Below, piece by piece: positions 26,327 to 35,793 of a stretch of 64,000 nt of DNA. The position numbers were made by a program, and so were the translations under genes. The DNA comes from Gammaproteobacteria bacterium (GTDB lineage: Bacteria; Pseudomonadota; Gammaproteobacteria; Pseudomonadales; Pseudohongiellaceae). How positions within the stretch are numbered: position 1 is the stretch's first letter; every line of letters begins with the position of its first letter. The notes under the pieces are model-generated. The model had not been told where the DNA came from, ran no database searches, and saw nothing but the letters and a program-made list of their open reading frames with translations. Location: NCBI GenBank assembly GCA_008081045.1, contig VMDC01000015.1, positions 178,459 to 242,458 of the forward strand, written 5' to 3'.

Positions 26327-26349
26327 CGCTTTTCTCCTTTTTGGAACTT

Positions 26350-27387
26350 TCAGTCTACTATCAGAACCTGCCGACCTTTCACTTTGCCCTGTTTTAAATC
26401 TGCCAGGGCAACACTGGCCTCGGAGAGCGGACGCTCCTGGATGTCGATGGGCGCTATCTTGCCCTCACGCACCATCATCATCAGCTCCGCCATGTCCTCA
26501 GGACTGCCCACGTAGCTGCCCTGAATCACCCGTGCATTCATGGGCAGGAAAGGGATGGGCAAGCTCAGTGCACCGCCAAACAGACCGACGACAAGCAGCA
26601 TACCTCCTTTGCGCAGCGTCGCGAGCCCGTAATTGACACTGGATTCTGCACCGACAAAATCAAGCGCAGCATAAACCCCGCCGTTCGCCTTACGAATTGT
26701 TTTCGCAGAATCCATATCTGATGAGTCGTAGGTGCGCGTCACACCCAGCTGTTGGGCTGCTTCAAGTTTCGCCGGGTCAATGTCAACGACAATCGGATCA
26801 ATTCCCAACGCCCTGGCTATCTGAATCGCCATCATCCCGACGCCCCCGGCACCAATGATGACCACCTCATCTGCCGGGTTCAGCTTGCCCAGCTTTTTGA
26901 TCGCGCCATAGGCTGTCAGCCCCGAACAGGCATAGGTGGCTGCCAGCGCGTCAGGCACAGCGCCTTTGTCGAACAAGTAGCGACTGTGGGGTATCAGCAC
27001 ATGTGTGGCGAAACCTCCTGCTGCCACAATGCCCAGAGCCCGACCCGGGGTACACAGATGCTCTTCACCACGCTGACACACCGCGCATTCACCGCAGCCT
27101 ATCCATGGATAGACGACCCGACGGTCTCCCACGGCAACGTCCTGCGCATCCGGCCCGACTGCGACCACTTCCCCGAAAACTTCATGGCCAAGCACATGTC
27201 CTTCACGGCCAACATTCAGCACCTTGCCTCCGCCAAGTTCGAATCCGCCGTCATGGAGGTGTATATCTGAATGGCAGACTCCACAAGCAACAGTCTTTAT
27301 CAGCACCTCTGTCCCGGTGGGCACAGGGGTTTCTGATTCAACCTCAAGTAACGGGGCACCCGGCGCTCCGGTTTGATACGACAGCAT
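26350..27387 (-). CDS. Zinc-dependent alcohol dehydrogenase
   Basis: About 345 residues of the medium-chain dehydrogenase family. Catalytic zinc ligands fall in C38 and H68-E69 (CGVCHSD and GHEVFGEV). The structural zinc site is C98, C101, C104 and C112. The NAD(P)-binding GAGGVGMMA is in the C-terminal half. The ATG at 27387 overlaps the TAA of the FadB-type gene by one base (TAATG), with GGAG nine bases upstream, so translation is probably coupled. Close relatives oxidise alcohols or reduce aldehydes. In this operon it could handle alcohols formed by the CYP153 hydroxylase; this is inference. Confidence 0.9.
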   Translation of the reverse strand: MLSYQTGAPGAPLLEVESETPVPTGTEVLIKTVACGVCHSDIHLHDGGFELGGGKVLNVGREGHVLGHEVFGEVVAVGPDAQDVAVGDRRVVYPWIGCGECAVCQRGEEHLCTPGRALGIVAAGGFATHVLIPHSRYLFDKGAVPDALAATYACSGLTAYGAIKKLGKLNPADEVVIIGAGGVGMMAIQIARALGIDPIVVDIDPAKLEAAQQLGVTRTYDSSDMDSAKTIRKANGGVYAALDFVGAESSVNYGLATLRKGGMLLVVGLFGGALSLPIPFLPMNARVIQGSYVGSPEDMAELMMMVREGKIAPIDIQERPLSEASVALADLKQGKVKGRQVLIVD

Positions 27388-29498
27388 TACGCCAGACTCC
27401 TTTCTCTGTCCCATTCAGCAAATGTCTTACCTTCTTTTGCCAGCTGTTCAAGCAGCGGTGCGGGTTGCCAGTACTGCTCGCCGTAGCGGTCACGAAACTC
27501 GCAAATTTTGTCATACACATTTTTTAGACCAACCTGGTCTGCGTAGAACATCGGCCCACCTTTGGCGACCGGAAAGGCATATCCAAATACATACACCACA
27601 TCGATGTCACTGGGCCGTTGCGCAATGCCTTCTTGAAGAATTTTCGCTCCTTCATTGATGAGGGGATAGAAACAGCGGGCCAGAATTTCATCCTCTGTCA
27701 CGTCGCGTTGCTCAACGTCCAGCTTGGCAGCTTCCGTCTTGATCAGTGACTCTATTTCAGGGTCCGACTGACGGCGGCGGGTCTCGGGATCATAGGTATA
27801 GAATCCTGAACCGGTCTTCTGGCCAAAGCGCCCCATTTCGACCAGTAATGTGCCCATGCGATAAAGCTTCGGGTCATCAGGCAGATCCGTACGGGCCTGT
27901 CTTGCTTTATAACCCACGTCGAGACCGGCAAGATCGCCCATAGCCAGTGGACCCATCGCCATACCAAATTTCTCCAGGGCGGAATCGACCTGCGCCGGCG
28001 TGCAGCCGTCGAGCAGCAACATCTGCGCCTCCCTGCCATAGCCGCCCAGCATCCGATTACCGATAAACCCGTAGCATACGCCCGACAGCGCACACACTTT
28101 GCCGATTTTCTTGCCAATCGCCATGGCCGTTGCCAGAGCATCGTCTGCGGTTCGGTCTCCCCGAACCACTTCCAACAGCTTCATGACATTGGCAGGGGAA
28201 AAGAAATGCATCCCAACAACATCCTCAGGCCGACCTGTCGCCGCAGCAATCGCATCGACATCCTGATAGGACGTGTTAGTTGCAAGAATGGCTCCGGCCT
28301 TGCAGACCGAATCGAGTTTCGCGAAGATTTCTTTTTTGAGGTCAAGGTTTTCAAACACTGCCTCAATGACCAGATCCACATCGGCAATATCGTCATAGCT
28401 GGTCGTACCGCTGATCGTGCTGATCAGCTGCTCCATCTTGTCTTCGCTGAGTTTGCCCTTCTGTACGGTTATGGAGTAATTCTTGCGGATAATGCCAAGA
28501 CCACGCTCCAGCGCCTCGTCATCAACCTCAACCAGCACCACCGGTATGCCCACTCCGGCAAAGCACATGGCGATGCCTCCACCCATTGTGCCACCACCGA
28601 TAATGGCCACTTTCTTGATGTCTCTGGTGACCGTATCCTTCGGCAGGTCCTTGATCTTGGCAGCCATACGCTCCGCGAAGAATATGTGGCGCATCGCCGC
28701 TGACTCAGGAGATGTCACCAGTTCGCCGAATAATTCACGCTCTCTTGCCAGACCTTCATCCATCGGCAGACTCACCGCGGCTTCAAGGCAGGAAACGATG
28801 CGGTCTTGCGCGATCTGCCCGCGTGCCCGTTTTGCCAACCGGGCTCGGGCTTCATCGAAGAATCCAGCCTCCACTGTGGCCGGGTCGATTGTAATGTCGC
28901 GTACACGTTTCAGAGGCGCAGCTGTTCGCTGCAATTCCTGCGCGTAGGCGATCGCACTGCTCTCTACATCCTCGCCGGTCAGCACTTCGTCAATCAGCCC
29001 CATGTCTTTGGCCTTGGCGGCAGAAATTGGATTGCCTCCGGTTATCATATCCAGGGCTGCCTTGACACCCGCAAGCCGCGGTACTCGCTGCGTTCCGCCA
29101 GCACCAGGAAGAAGACCCAACTTGACCTCCGGCAAACCCACTTTCGCTGAAGCAATCGCGCAGCGATAGTGACAGGCCAGAGAAACTTCAAATCCACCTC
29201 CGAGGGCAGTGCCATGAATTGCCGCGATCACGGGCTTACTTGAGTTTTCTATCGCCGAAAGGACCTCGGGCAGCCCGGGCGCCTTTGGCGGCTTGCCAAA
29301 CTCAGTGATGTCGGCGCCAGCAATGAAGGTACGACCATCACAGCGCAGCACGATTGCCTCTGAGCTGTCCTCCTGCGCCTGATTGACAGCGTCTAGAATT
29401 CCTTCACGCACAGATTGCGACAGCGCATTTACCGGTGGGCTGTTTACCACAATGACACCAATATTTTCCTTCAGCTGATAACTCACAACTTCCGACAT
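27387..29498 (-). CDS. FadB-type enoyl-CoA hydratase/3-hydroxyacyl-CoA dehydrogenase
   Basis: A 703-residue multifunctional beta-oxidation enzyme. The N-terminal crotonase domain (residues 1 to about 190) has GTALGGGFEVSLACH and PEVKLGLLPGAGGTQR. The NAD-binding 3-hydroxyacyl-CoA dehydrogenase domain begins near residue 300 (AIIGGGTMGGGIAMCFA) and is followed by the C-terminal HAD domain with GFIGNRML. It hydrates trans-2-enoyl-CoA and oxidises the resulting alcohol. It lies 32 bases downstream of a thiolase gene, so the operon order is thiolase, FadB-type, alcohol dehydrogenase, paired acyl-CoA dehydrogenases. Confidence 0.92.
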   Translation of the reverse strand: MSEVVSYQLKENIGVIVVNSPPVNALSQSVREGILDAVNQAQEDSSEAIVLRCDGRTFIAGADITEFGKPPKAPGLPEVLSAIENSSKPVIAAIHGTALGGGFEVSLACHYRCAIASAKVGLPEVKLGLLPGAGGTQRVPRLAGVKAALDMITGGNPISAAKAKDMGLIDEVLTGEDVESSAIAYAQELQRTAAPLKRVRDITIDPATVEAGFFDEARARLAKRARGQIAQDRIVSCLEAAVSLPMDEGLARERELFGELVTSPESAAMRHIFFAERMAAKIKDLPKDTVTRDIKKVAIIGGGTMGGGIAMCFAGVGIPVVLVEVDDEALERGLGIIRKNYSITVQKGKLSEDKMEQLISTISGTTSYDDIADVDLVIEAVFENLDLKKEIFAKLDSVCKAGAILATNTSYQDVDAIAAATGRPEDVVGMHFFSPANVMKLLEVVRGDRTADDALATAMAIGKKIGKVCALSGVCYGFIGNRMLGGYGREAQMLLLDGCTPAQVDSALEKFGMAMGPLAMGDLAGLDVGYKARQARTDLPDDPKLYRMGTLLVEMGRFGQKTGSGFYTYDPETRRRQSDPEIESLIKTEAAKLDVEQRDVTEDEILARCFYPLINEGAKILQEGIAQRPSDIDVVYVFGYAFPVAKGGPMFYADQVGLKNVYDKICEFRDRYGEQYWQPAPLLEQLAKEGKTFAEWDRERSLA

Positions 29499-29530
29499 AT
29501 TTATTCCTTACTTTTTTAAATGAAAGTATT

Positions 29531-30751
29531 TCAGTCAACTCGTTCCAGAATTGCCGCCAGCCCCTGACCGATACCGATACACAGACTGATGGCCGCATAG
29601 CGCCCACCGCTCCGTTCCAGCTGCCGCATGGCCGTCAGGGCAATCCGCGCACCAGAAGCACCAAGAGGATGTCCGACGGCAATGGCACCGCCATTGGGAT
29701 TTACGCGTGAATCCGAAAAATCAACATCAAGCAACTTAAGACAGCCAAGCACCTGAGAGGCGAAGGCTTCATTGATTTCAATAATGTCCATATCCGACAG
29801 CTGCAGGCCCGCTCGCCCGAGGGCTTTCTGAATCGCAAAGACCGGACCAAAACCCATCACCCGCGGCTCGACACCGGCGACCGCGCCCGCCACGATGCGA
29901 GCCCTGGGTTTGACTCCGTAGCGTTCACCTGCTTCACGGCTCCCCACTATCAGTGCGGCAGCTCCGTCATTGATCCCCGAAGCATTTCCAGCGGTAACGA
30001 CACCGTTATCGAACAGCGTTCGCAGTCCGGACAATGATTCAAGCGTGGTCTGGGGCCGGGGGTGCTCGTCCGCCGCGACGGTAACTGGCGGTTTTTTTCT
30101 TCCCTGCGGTACATCAATGGCAACTATTTCATTTTCAAAAAAACCGTCCGCGCGCGCGGCTTCATATTTAGCCTGAGAAGCCGCAGCAAAGCGGTCGCTG
30201 TCTTCCCGGGAAATCTCGACGTCCGACGCGATGTTGTCTGCGGTTTCCGGCATCGTGTCATTACCAAACCCGGCAGCGAAGGCGGGGTTGGTAAATCGGG
30301 CGCCCAGAGTACTGTCTGCCAGTGATTGACCACGGTCATAAGGCCCGTGCGCCTTGGACAACACCAGGGGAGCGCGGCTCATAGATTCCACGCCGCCTGC
30401 CACGAACAGTTCTCCTTCGCGTATTTTCACCGAATTCGCAGCGTGCAGGGTCGCCGCCAGGCCGGAGGCACACAGTCGGTTGACCGTCAGTCCACCAACC
30501 TCAACGGGCATCCCTGCAAGAAGCGAGGCGAAGCGTCCAACATTCCGGCAATCTTCACCGGCCTGGTTTGTGTTACCGGCAATAACATCCTCAAAGGCTT
30601 CCTTCGGGAAATCGTTTTTCTCGACTACCGTTCTGATGACATGAGCCAAAAGATCGTCTGGTCGGACCGGCGCAAGGGCACCTGCATGGCGCCCGAAGGG
30701 CGTTCTGATGCCGTCGTAGATAAACGCATCGGTTAAGGCAGTTTCAGACAT
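29531..30751 (-). CDS. Acetyl-CoA acyltransferase (thiolase), beta-oxidation
   Basis: A 406-residue thiolase with C94 (VNRLCASG), H361 (AVGHPLGASGAR) and C391 (SLCIGIGQG). It resembles the beta-ketoadipyl-CoA/3-ketoacyl-CoA thiolase branch. It is the first gene of the minus-strand operon running to 23935 and is cotranscribed with the FadB-type enzyme. A strong dyad lies 115-146 bases upstream of its start, in the divergent promoter shared with the acyl-CoA dehydrogenase at 30995. Confidence 0.92.
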   Translation of the reverse strand: MSETALTDAFIYDGIRTPFGRHAGALAPVRPDDLLAHVIRTVVEKNDFPKEAFEDVIAGNTNQAGEDCRNVGRFASLLAGMPVEVGGLTVNRLCASGLAATLHAANSVKIREGELFVAGGVESMSRAPLVLSKAHGPYDRGQSLADSTLGARFTNPAFAAGFGNDTMPETADNIASDVEISREDSDRFAAASQAKYEAARADGFFENEIVAIDVPQGRKKPPVTVAADEHPRPQTTLESLSGLRTLFDNGVVTAGNASGINDGAAALIVGSREAGERYGVKPRARIVAGAVAGVEPRVMGFGPVFAIQKALGRAGLQLSDMDIIEINEAFASQVLGCLKLLDVDFSDSRVNPNGGAIAVGHPLGASGARIALTAMRQLERSGGRYAAISLCIGIGQGLAAILERVD

Positions 30752-30865
30752 CTCATACCCTTTTTATTTGTCGAATGAGCGTGGCGGGATTGATAACCCA
30801 GGACGAAGTACCTGAGTACCGTTTGCGTACAGCGGGCCTCACAGGCTTGGGCGCCCGTGCGGTAA

Positions 30866-30897
30866 CCTGAATGTGCGCTGCAGCGCAGATATTCGGG
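30866..30897. promoter_or_regulatory. Dyad symmetry in divergent promoter of beta-oxidation genes
   Basis: The core TGCGCTG-CAGCGCA (30874-30887) is a perfect 14-base palindrome. It is flanked by CCTGAAT and ATTCGGG, which pair at six of seven positions. It lies between the thiolase operon (minus) and the acyl-CoA dehydrogenase (plus), so it is a candidate operator for both, though it could also be an RNA hairpin in a long leader. Confidence 0.45.
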
Positions 30898-30994
30898 CAT
30901 TCTAGCATAGGCGCACAGGCCCGCAAATCGGGGCCAGAGTCGCATAAAACCTGCGGCTGTGGTAGCTTAGCCGCACCGAAAAAAGGGGGTCTAC

Positions 30995-32143
30995 ATGATC
31001 AGGGATCAGGAAACAATTAAGCAGCTTGTCGATCTGATTGAACGCTTTGTCAGGGAGAGACTTGTACCTAATGAAGAGCGTCTGGCTACCGAAGGCAGGC
31101 TACCTGACGACATTCTCGAAGAGATGAAAGCTCTGGGACTCTTCGGGCTCACCATTCCGGAAGAGTACGGCGGTCTCGGCCTGACCATGGAAGAGGAAAT
31201 CCTGGTTTCCATCGCCCTGGGAAGAACCTCCCCCGCTTTTCGCTCCATCATGGGCACGAACAACGGCATCGGCTCTGCAGCAGTAGTGTTTAATGGCACA
31301 GAGGAACAAAAGCAGAAGTACCTGCCGAAATACGCCTCCGGCGAATGGATCTCCTGCTTTTGTCTCACGGAACCGGAAGCCGGTTCTGATGCCGCCTCAC
31401 TGAAAACCACCGCGGTCAGGGATGGCGATCATTATGTTCTCAATGGAACCAAGCGCTATATCACCAATGCCAAGGTTGCCCACACGTTCAACGTGATGGC
31501 GCGGACCGATCCGGACAATAAGGGAGCGAGGGGTATCTCTTCTTTCATCGTTGAGCGGGACACTCCGGGAATTACCCTTGGCTCAGTAGACAAAAAAATG
31601 GGGCAAGCCGGCTCCATGACCTGTGATGTAATTTTTGAGGACTGCAGGGTGCCCGCCGAAAATCTGATCGGAGAAGAAGGTGAAGGCTTCGTGACAGCGA
31701 TGAAAGTTCTGGACCGGGGCCGCCTGCACATTTCCGGCGTAAGCGTAGGCGTCGCTGAGCGACTGATTCACGACTCACTTGAATACGCCCTGCAGCGCAA
31801 ACAATTTGGCAAGCCAATTGCTGAACAACAGCTGATACAGGGCATGCTGGCAGACTCCCAGACTGAGACCTACGCCGCGAAATGCATGACCCTTGAAACC
31901 GCCAGAAAACGCGACAGCGGAGAGAACGTGAGCACCGAGTCTTCTGCCTGCAAGCTGTTTGCCACTGAAATGGTCGGCCGCGTCGCGGATCGCGCAGTTC
32001 AGATCCATGGAGGAGCTGGCTATATGTCTGAATATGCGGTGGAGCGCTTCTACCGGGACGTGCGTTTGTTCAGACTTTACGAGGGAACCAGCCAGATTCA
32101 GCAGGTCATTATCGCTCGAAACATGATGCGGGATTTTTCTTAG
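30995..32143 (+). CDS. Acyl-CoA dehydrogenase
   Basis: A 382-residue acyl-CoA dehydrogenase of the typical homotetrameric kind. Motifs: IPEEYGGLGL, CLTEPEAGSDAASL, IQIHGGAGYM-like VQIHGGAGYMSEYAVERFYRD, and the C-terminal YEGTSQIQ that carries the catalytic glutamate. It oxidises acyl-CoA to enoyl-CoA. It stands alone on the plus strand, divergent from the thiolase/FadB operon, with a GGGGG ribosome-binding stretch seven bases before the ATG. Confidence 0.92.
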   Translation: MIRDQETIKQLVDLIERFVRERLVPNEERLATEGRLPDDILEEMKALGLFGLTIPEEYGGLGLTMEEEILVSIALGRTSPAFRSIMGTNNGIGSAAVVFNGTEEQKQKYLPKYASGEWISCFCLTEPEAGSDAASLKTTAVRDGDHYVLNGTKRYITNAKVAHTFNVMARTDPDNKGARGISSFIVERDTPGITLGSVDKKMGQAGSMTCDVIFEDCRVPAENLIGEEGEGFVTAMKVLDRGRLHISGVSVGVAERLIHDSLEYALQRKQFGKPIAEQQLIQGMLADSQTETYAAKCMTLETARKRDSGENVSTESSACKLFATEMVGRVADRAVQIHGGAGYMSEYAVERFYRDVRLFRLYEGTSQIQQVIIARNMMRDFS

Positions 32144-32253
32144 CGTCACGACGACCGTGCCGCCAGGTGCCGGGCACCATTGTTGAATTCAGTGACCCCG
32201 ACTCATCAAGCGGCCCCGCACCCCAAAAAGCCATCAAAGGCGGCGGCAGACCC

Positions 32254-33171
32254 TCAGTTGCCTCGCAGCAGGTTAGCCGGAGCGTATTGATCGGTGAGCT
32301 GCCTGCGGCTCATGTCCCAATCGACCCGGGTGGACAGCCTCGAGGGGTACTCGACGATGGGGACGCCGTATTTCTCCAATCGACCTGCAAACGACTGGGC
32401 TTTTTCCACCAGCTGGCTTCTGGGAGGCAAAGGCTCCAGCTGGGTAATGATTATCCGGTTTCCTGTGGTGGGTAACTTGAAATTAAAGAACTCACCGAAG
32501 GCCCGCTGATAGGTCACCGACTCATGATCGTAAAGCCTGCTGGTTGAAAAGGTATTGGCGACCAGCACCGACTCCGGTCGCATGATGTTTCGCACTTCAT
32601 CCAGAAATTCGCGGGTCAGCATGTGCTCGGGAATATAATCGCCGCTGAAAGCATCCAGCACGATGTAGTCATATTTCTCCCGCCTGATTCCTGCTCGCTT
32701 GATAAATGGCCGGCCGTCATCGACGTAAACCGTCATATTCTCGGTTTCTTCGAAGAAGAAAAATTCCTCCGCAACACTGACTACGGCCTCATCGATTTCA
32801 ACGACATCAATCCGGGCGTCGGGAAACAGATCAGCGAAGGTCAGAGGGATAGAGCCGCCTCCCAGGCCGATCACCAGAATGCTCTCAGGGCGATCATTGA
32901 GCAACAGACCCGCAAAACTCATGCGGGTGTAGTCAAACACGAGCCGCTGCTTGTCATTGACCAGAACACAGGTCTGATTACGATCACCCCGATGCACGTT
33001 AAATAGCAGGCAGCGCCTGTTTCCAACCTCAGTGACAGTGATATCCCGATATTTGGAGCGCTCCTCATGAATAGTTTCTGCGGCGACAACGCCGGCCAGC
33101 ACACTGCTTAACAGCGCGCTTATCGCAGACACAAACAGCACTGATTTACGCACGATTGACTGCCTCGGCAT
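32254..33171 (-). CDS. Spermidine synthase-like methyltransferase-fold protein
   Basis: About 305 residues. The central domain has the nucleotide-binding GLGGGSIPLTFAD, the acidic VVEIDEAVV and the DAFSGDYIPEHM segments of the polyamine synthase fold. The N-terminus (VLFVSAISALLSSVLAG) is hydrophobic and could be a signal or membrane anchor. The ATG at 33171 overlaps the last 26 bases of the upstream membrane protein gene. The pair corresponds to a fused multi-pass/spermidine synthase protein split into two genes. Whether it makes polyamines is unproven. Confidence 0.85.
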   Translation of the reverse strand: MPRQSIVRKSVLFVSAISALLSSVLAGVVAAETIHEERSKYRDITVTEVGNRRCLLFNVHRGDRNQTCVLVNDKQRLVFDYTRMSFAGLLLNDRPESILVIGLGGGSIPLTFADLFPDARIDVVEIDEAVVSVAEEFFFFEETENMTVYVDDGRPFIKRAGIRREKYDYIVLDAFSGDYIPEHMLTREFLDEVRNIMRPESVLVANTFSTSRLYDHESVTYQRAFGEFFNFKLPTTGNRIIITQLEPLPPRSQLVEKAQSFAGRLEKYGVPIVEYPSRLSTRVDWDMSRRQLTDQYAPANLLRGN

Positions 33172-33802
33172 GCGTTGCACTCTTATCCTTCCCGAAATAA
33201 TGCGCCGCAAGTATCACCAGACCAGCAAGCAGAAGAGTAAAGATAGCACCCCATAAAATTTGATTGACCTCGAACCAGAGCACGAAATAAAAACTGGTCC
33301 CGAGAGTTCCGGCTGCGCTTCCCAGCGTAGAAATAAAGTAGAGTAAACCCGCCATCTGCCCGCTGTGCGCTTCATTCTGCACCATGAGCCGAACCGCGTA
33401 AGGCGAAATCATGCCGAGGATACTCGTCGGAATAAAGAACAGGAATATGGCAGCAAACAAAGAACCATAACGAGGGTCCTCCAGCGCCATAAAAATTGGT
33501 TCCATAATCGCATCTGAGAAAACAATAATAGGAATGGAGAAGACCGCCGCCCCGATGAAAAATCCGGCAAAGGTTATTGCGCTGGGTTTGCGCGCGGACA
33601 GTTTGCCACCCCACAAATACCCCAGCGCCAGCGCTAACATAAAGATTGTGATGATGCTGCCCCATACAGAGAGGCTCCCGCCAAAATATGGCGAGAGGAT
33701 ACGCGCACCCAGCATTTCCACTGTCATGATGCAGAAGCCGCTGGCGAACGCCATAGCGGCAACAATGGTACGGGGAACGGTAGGTAAAGAATTGTCGCTC
33801 AC
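33146..33802 (-). CDS. Membrane half of a split spermidine synthase-like protein
   Basis: A 218-residue protein with about six hydrophobic segments, starting with ASGFCIMTVEMLGARILSPYFGGS, a sequence typical of the N-terminal membrane domain of fused MFS/spermidine synthase proteins. It continues with ALGYLWGGKLS and ILGMISPYAVRLMV. The downstream enzyme-domain gene overlaps by 26 bases, so the two are probably translated together and interact. It has no enzyme domain of its own. Confidence 0.85.
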   Translation of the reverse strand: MSDNSLPTVPRTIVAAMAFASGFCIMTVEMLGARILSPYFGGSLSVWGSIITIFMLALALGYLWGGKLSARKPSAITFAGFFIGAAVFSIPIIVFSDAIMEPIFMALEDPRYGSLFAAIFLFFIPTSILGMISPYAVRLMVQNEAHSGQMAGLLYFISTLGSAAGTLGTSFYFVLWFEVNQILWGAIFTLLLAGLVILAAHYFGKDKSATHAEAVNRA

Positions 33803-33893
33803 GATAGTCTGCCAACCAACAGTGGGAGGTTTCCGCTAAGTCCAGGGATTACAGTAGCACCAAGCCGAGATCATTGGGAAGGTTTCAGCGGAA

Positions 33894-34685
33894 TTAGTCT
33901 TGTCTGGCACCCAGATGCCGTCCACCGTCCAGCGCGATCACCTGACCTGTCATGTAGCTGGTCGCCGGCGAGGCCAGATAGACGGCCAATCCCCCCATAT
34001 CTGAGGGGTTGCCAATCCGTCCCAGAGGATTTTCCGCTTCGATTTTATCTCTGAACTGCGAAAGCATATGGTCCATCATTTTGCTCTCAAACGGGCCGGG
34101 CGCAATGGCGTTCACGGTCAGCCCCTTACTCGCCAGGCGCACTGCCAGATTCTTTGTCAGGAAGTGCACCGCCGCCTTACTGGCCCCGTAAGCGAAGTTG
34201 TCCGTAGTGGAAACGCGCAGACCGTCTATGGAACCGATATTGATCACTCGACTGGGGTTCTCCGGACTGGCGCCCTCTTCCAGCAAAGGCAGCAGGTCAC
34301 GGGTCAGCATAAAAATGGCTTTTACGTTGATATCCATGACTTTGTCATAACCTTCGTCTGGGTATTCCTCAAAAGGAGCACCCCAGGCAGCGCCGGCGTT
34401 GTTAACCAGAATATCGAGTTTCTTTTCCCGGGCTTTCATTTCGGAGACAAACTGTGCTCTGCCCTCCGACGTGGAGAGATCCACAGGCAGCGCAACACAC
34501 TCTCCTTTTTGGTTCAGTTCATCCGCCGTTTGCTGACAGGCCGCCTCTTTTCGAGCAGTGATGTAGGTCTTCACGCCGTTTTCAACATACGCCTCGGCGA
34601 TCATCCGACCGATGCCCCGCGACCCTCCGGTAACGACCGCCACCTTACCGGTCACGTTAAATAACTCGTTAATTGAGACACCCAT
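33894..34685 (-). CDS. Short-chain dehydrogenase/reductase
   Basis: A 263-residue SDR. The cofactor motif TGGSRGIG is near residue 19, followed by NNAG in the middle, catalytic Ser in NIGSIDG and the YGASK catalytic pair. The C-terminus (GQVIALDGGRHLG) is typical of 3-hydroxyacyl reductase-like SDRs. It overlaps the upstream APH-like gene by one base, so the two are translationally coupled. It is the last gene of the operon 38906-33894 with two acyl-CoA dehydrogenases, a histidine phosphatase and the phosphotransferase. Confidence 0.9.
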   Translation of the reverse strand: MGVSINELFNVTGKVAVVTGGSRGIGRMIAEAYVENGVKTYITARKEAACQQTADELNQKGECVALPVDLSTSEGRAQFVSEMKAREKKLDILVNNAGAAWGAPFEEYPDEGYDKVMDINVKAIFMLTRDLLPLLEEGASPENPSRVINIGSIDGLRVSTTDNFAYGASKAAVHFLTKNLAVRLASKGLTVNAIAPGPFESKMMDHMLSQFRDKIEAENPLGRIGNPSDMGGLAVYLASPATSYMTGQVIALDGGRHLGARQD

Positions 34686-35764
34686 CAGTCTGTCACCTCA
34701 CCTTTGATAATCAGTTCACACATCTGCTGGAGCACGAATGCTTTCTTAAGAAACCCCGCAAAACGCTCATCTTTGGTGTGCCCGTGATAGTAGCGATAGT
34801 AAATCTGCTGGCCGATCACACACAAACGGAACAGGCCGAAGCAGAAATAGAACGGAAAATTGTCGACAGAGAGGCCGGTTTTTTCCTGAAATCTCTGGAT
34901 AATTTCCCGCCGCGTAGGCGCGCCTTCGATGTCTGATGGCATGGTACGCGACTCCCGGAAGAAATCCGGATCAGAAACCTGCACCCAGTAGCCCAGGGTA
35001 CAGCCCAAATCCATCAGAGGATCTCCGACGGTAGCCATTTCCCAATCCAGCACGCCGATAACCTCAAGCGGGTTGTCGGCGCTGAAGATCACATTATCCA
35101 GCTTGTAATCATTGTGAATCACGCTGGCCTTGCCACTTTCGGCAGGCATGTTGTCGTGCAGCCACTGCATGGTGGCGTCAACGTCAACCGTATCCGGCGT
35201 TGCAGAGTCGGCCCAGCGGCGACACCAGCCTTCAACCTGACGACGCACATAACCCTCTGGCCGCCCGAAGCTGTCCAGGCCGGCGGCTACCAGATCCACC
35301 GAATGGAGATCCGCAAGCACGTCAAAAAAATTCAACAACTGCTGTCGTATCTGAGTCGGACTTAACTGAAGGCCGGCAGGATACTCGCGACGAATCACCA
35401 GGCCCTCAATGCAGTTCATCAGATAAAAATCACAGCCAATAATCTCATGATCATCGCAGAAATGTTCCGGCACAGGACCGAAGGCAAACACATCTTTCAG
35501 AGCCGAAAGAATCCGATACTCTCTGGACATGTCATGGGCGGATTTCACCTTGCTGCCAAACGGCGGACGTCGCAGTACCCACCGCTGACTGCCGGCAGAT
35601 AACAGATACGTCAGATTTGAGTGCCCGCCAGGGAACTGAGTGACTTCCAGAGTCTTTGCCACGGGTCCGAGTATCGGTTCCAGATAATCGCGCAGCCGGT
35701 CAGTATCAAGTTCTTCGCCGGCACGAATGTCACCGGCTCGGTCAATCAGGTCCACACTAGACAA
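34685..35764 (-). CDS. APH-like phosphotransferase of acyl-CoA dehydrogenase operon
   Basis: A 359-residue protein with an aminoglycoside-phosphotransferase fold: ATP-handling N-lobe (FPGGHSNLTYLL, WVLRRPPFG), the catalytic loop VIHNDYKLDN and the metal-binding LDWEMATVGDP. This branch (ACAD10/ACAD11-like kinase domain) is commonly encoded next to acyl-CoA dehydrogenases. ACAD10/11-type kinases phosphorylate 4-hydroxyacyl-CoAs so that they can enter beta-oxidation, which suggests a similar role here. The start is TTG at 35764, with AAGGAA upstream. Confidence 0.87.
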   Translation of the reverse strand: MSSVDLIDRAGDIRAGEELDTDRLRDYLEPILGPVAKTLEVTQFPGGHSNLTYLLSAGSQRWVLRRPPFGSKVKSAHDMSREYRILSALKDVFAFGPVPEHFCDDHEIIGCDFYLMNCIEGLVIRREYPAGLQLSPTQIRQQLLNFFDVLADLHSVDLVAAGLDSFGRPEGYVRRQVEGWCRRWADSATPDTVDVDATMQWLHDNMPAESGKASVIHNDYKLDNVIFSADNPLEVIGVLDWEMATVGDPLMDLGCTLGYWVQVSDPDFFRESRTMPSDIEGAPTRREIIQRFQEKTGLSVDNFPFYFCFGLFRLCVIGQQIYYRYYHGHTKDERFAGFLKKAFVLQQMCELIIKGEVTD

Positions 35765-35793
35765 TTTTTATTTTCCTTATTGTTGGCGGATGT

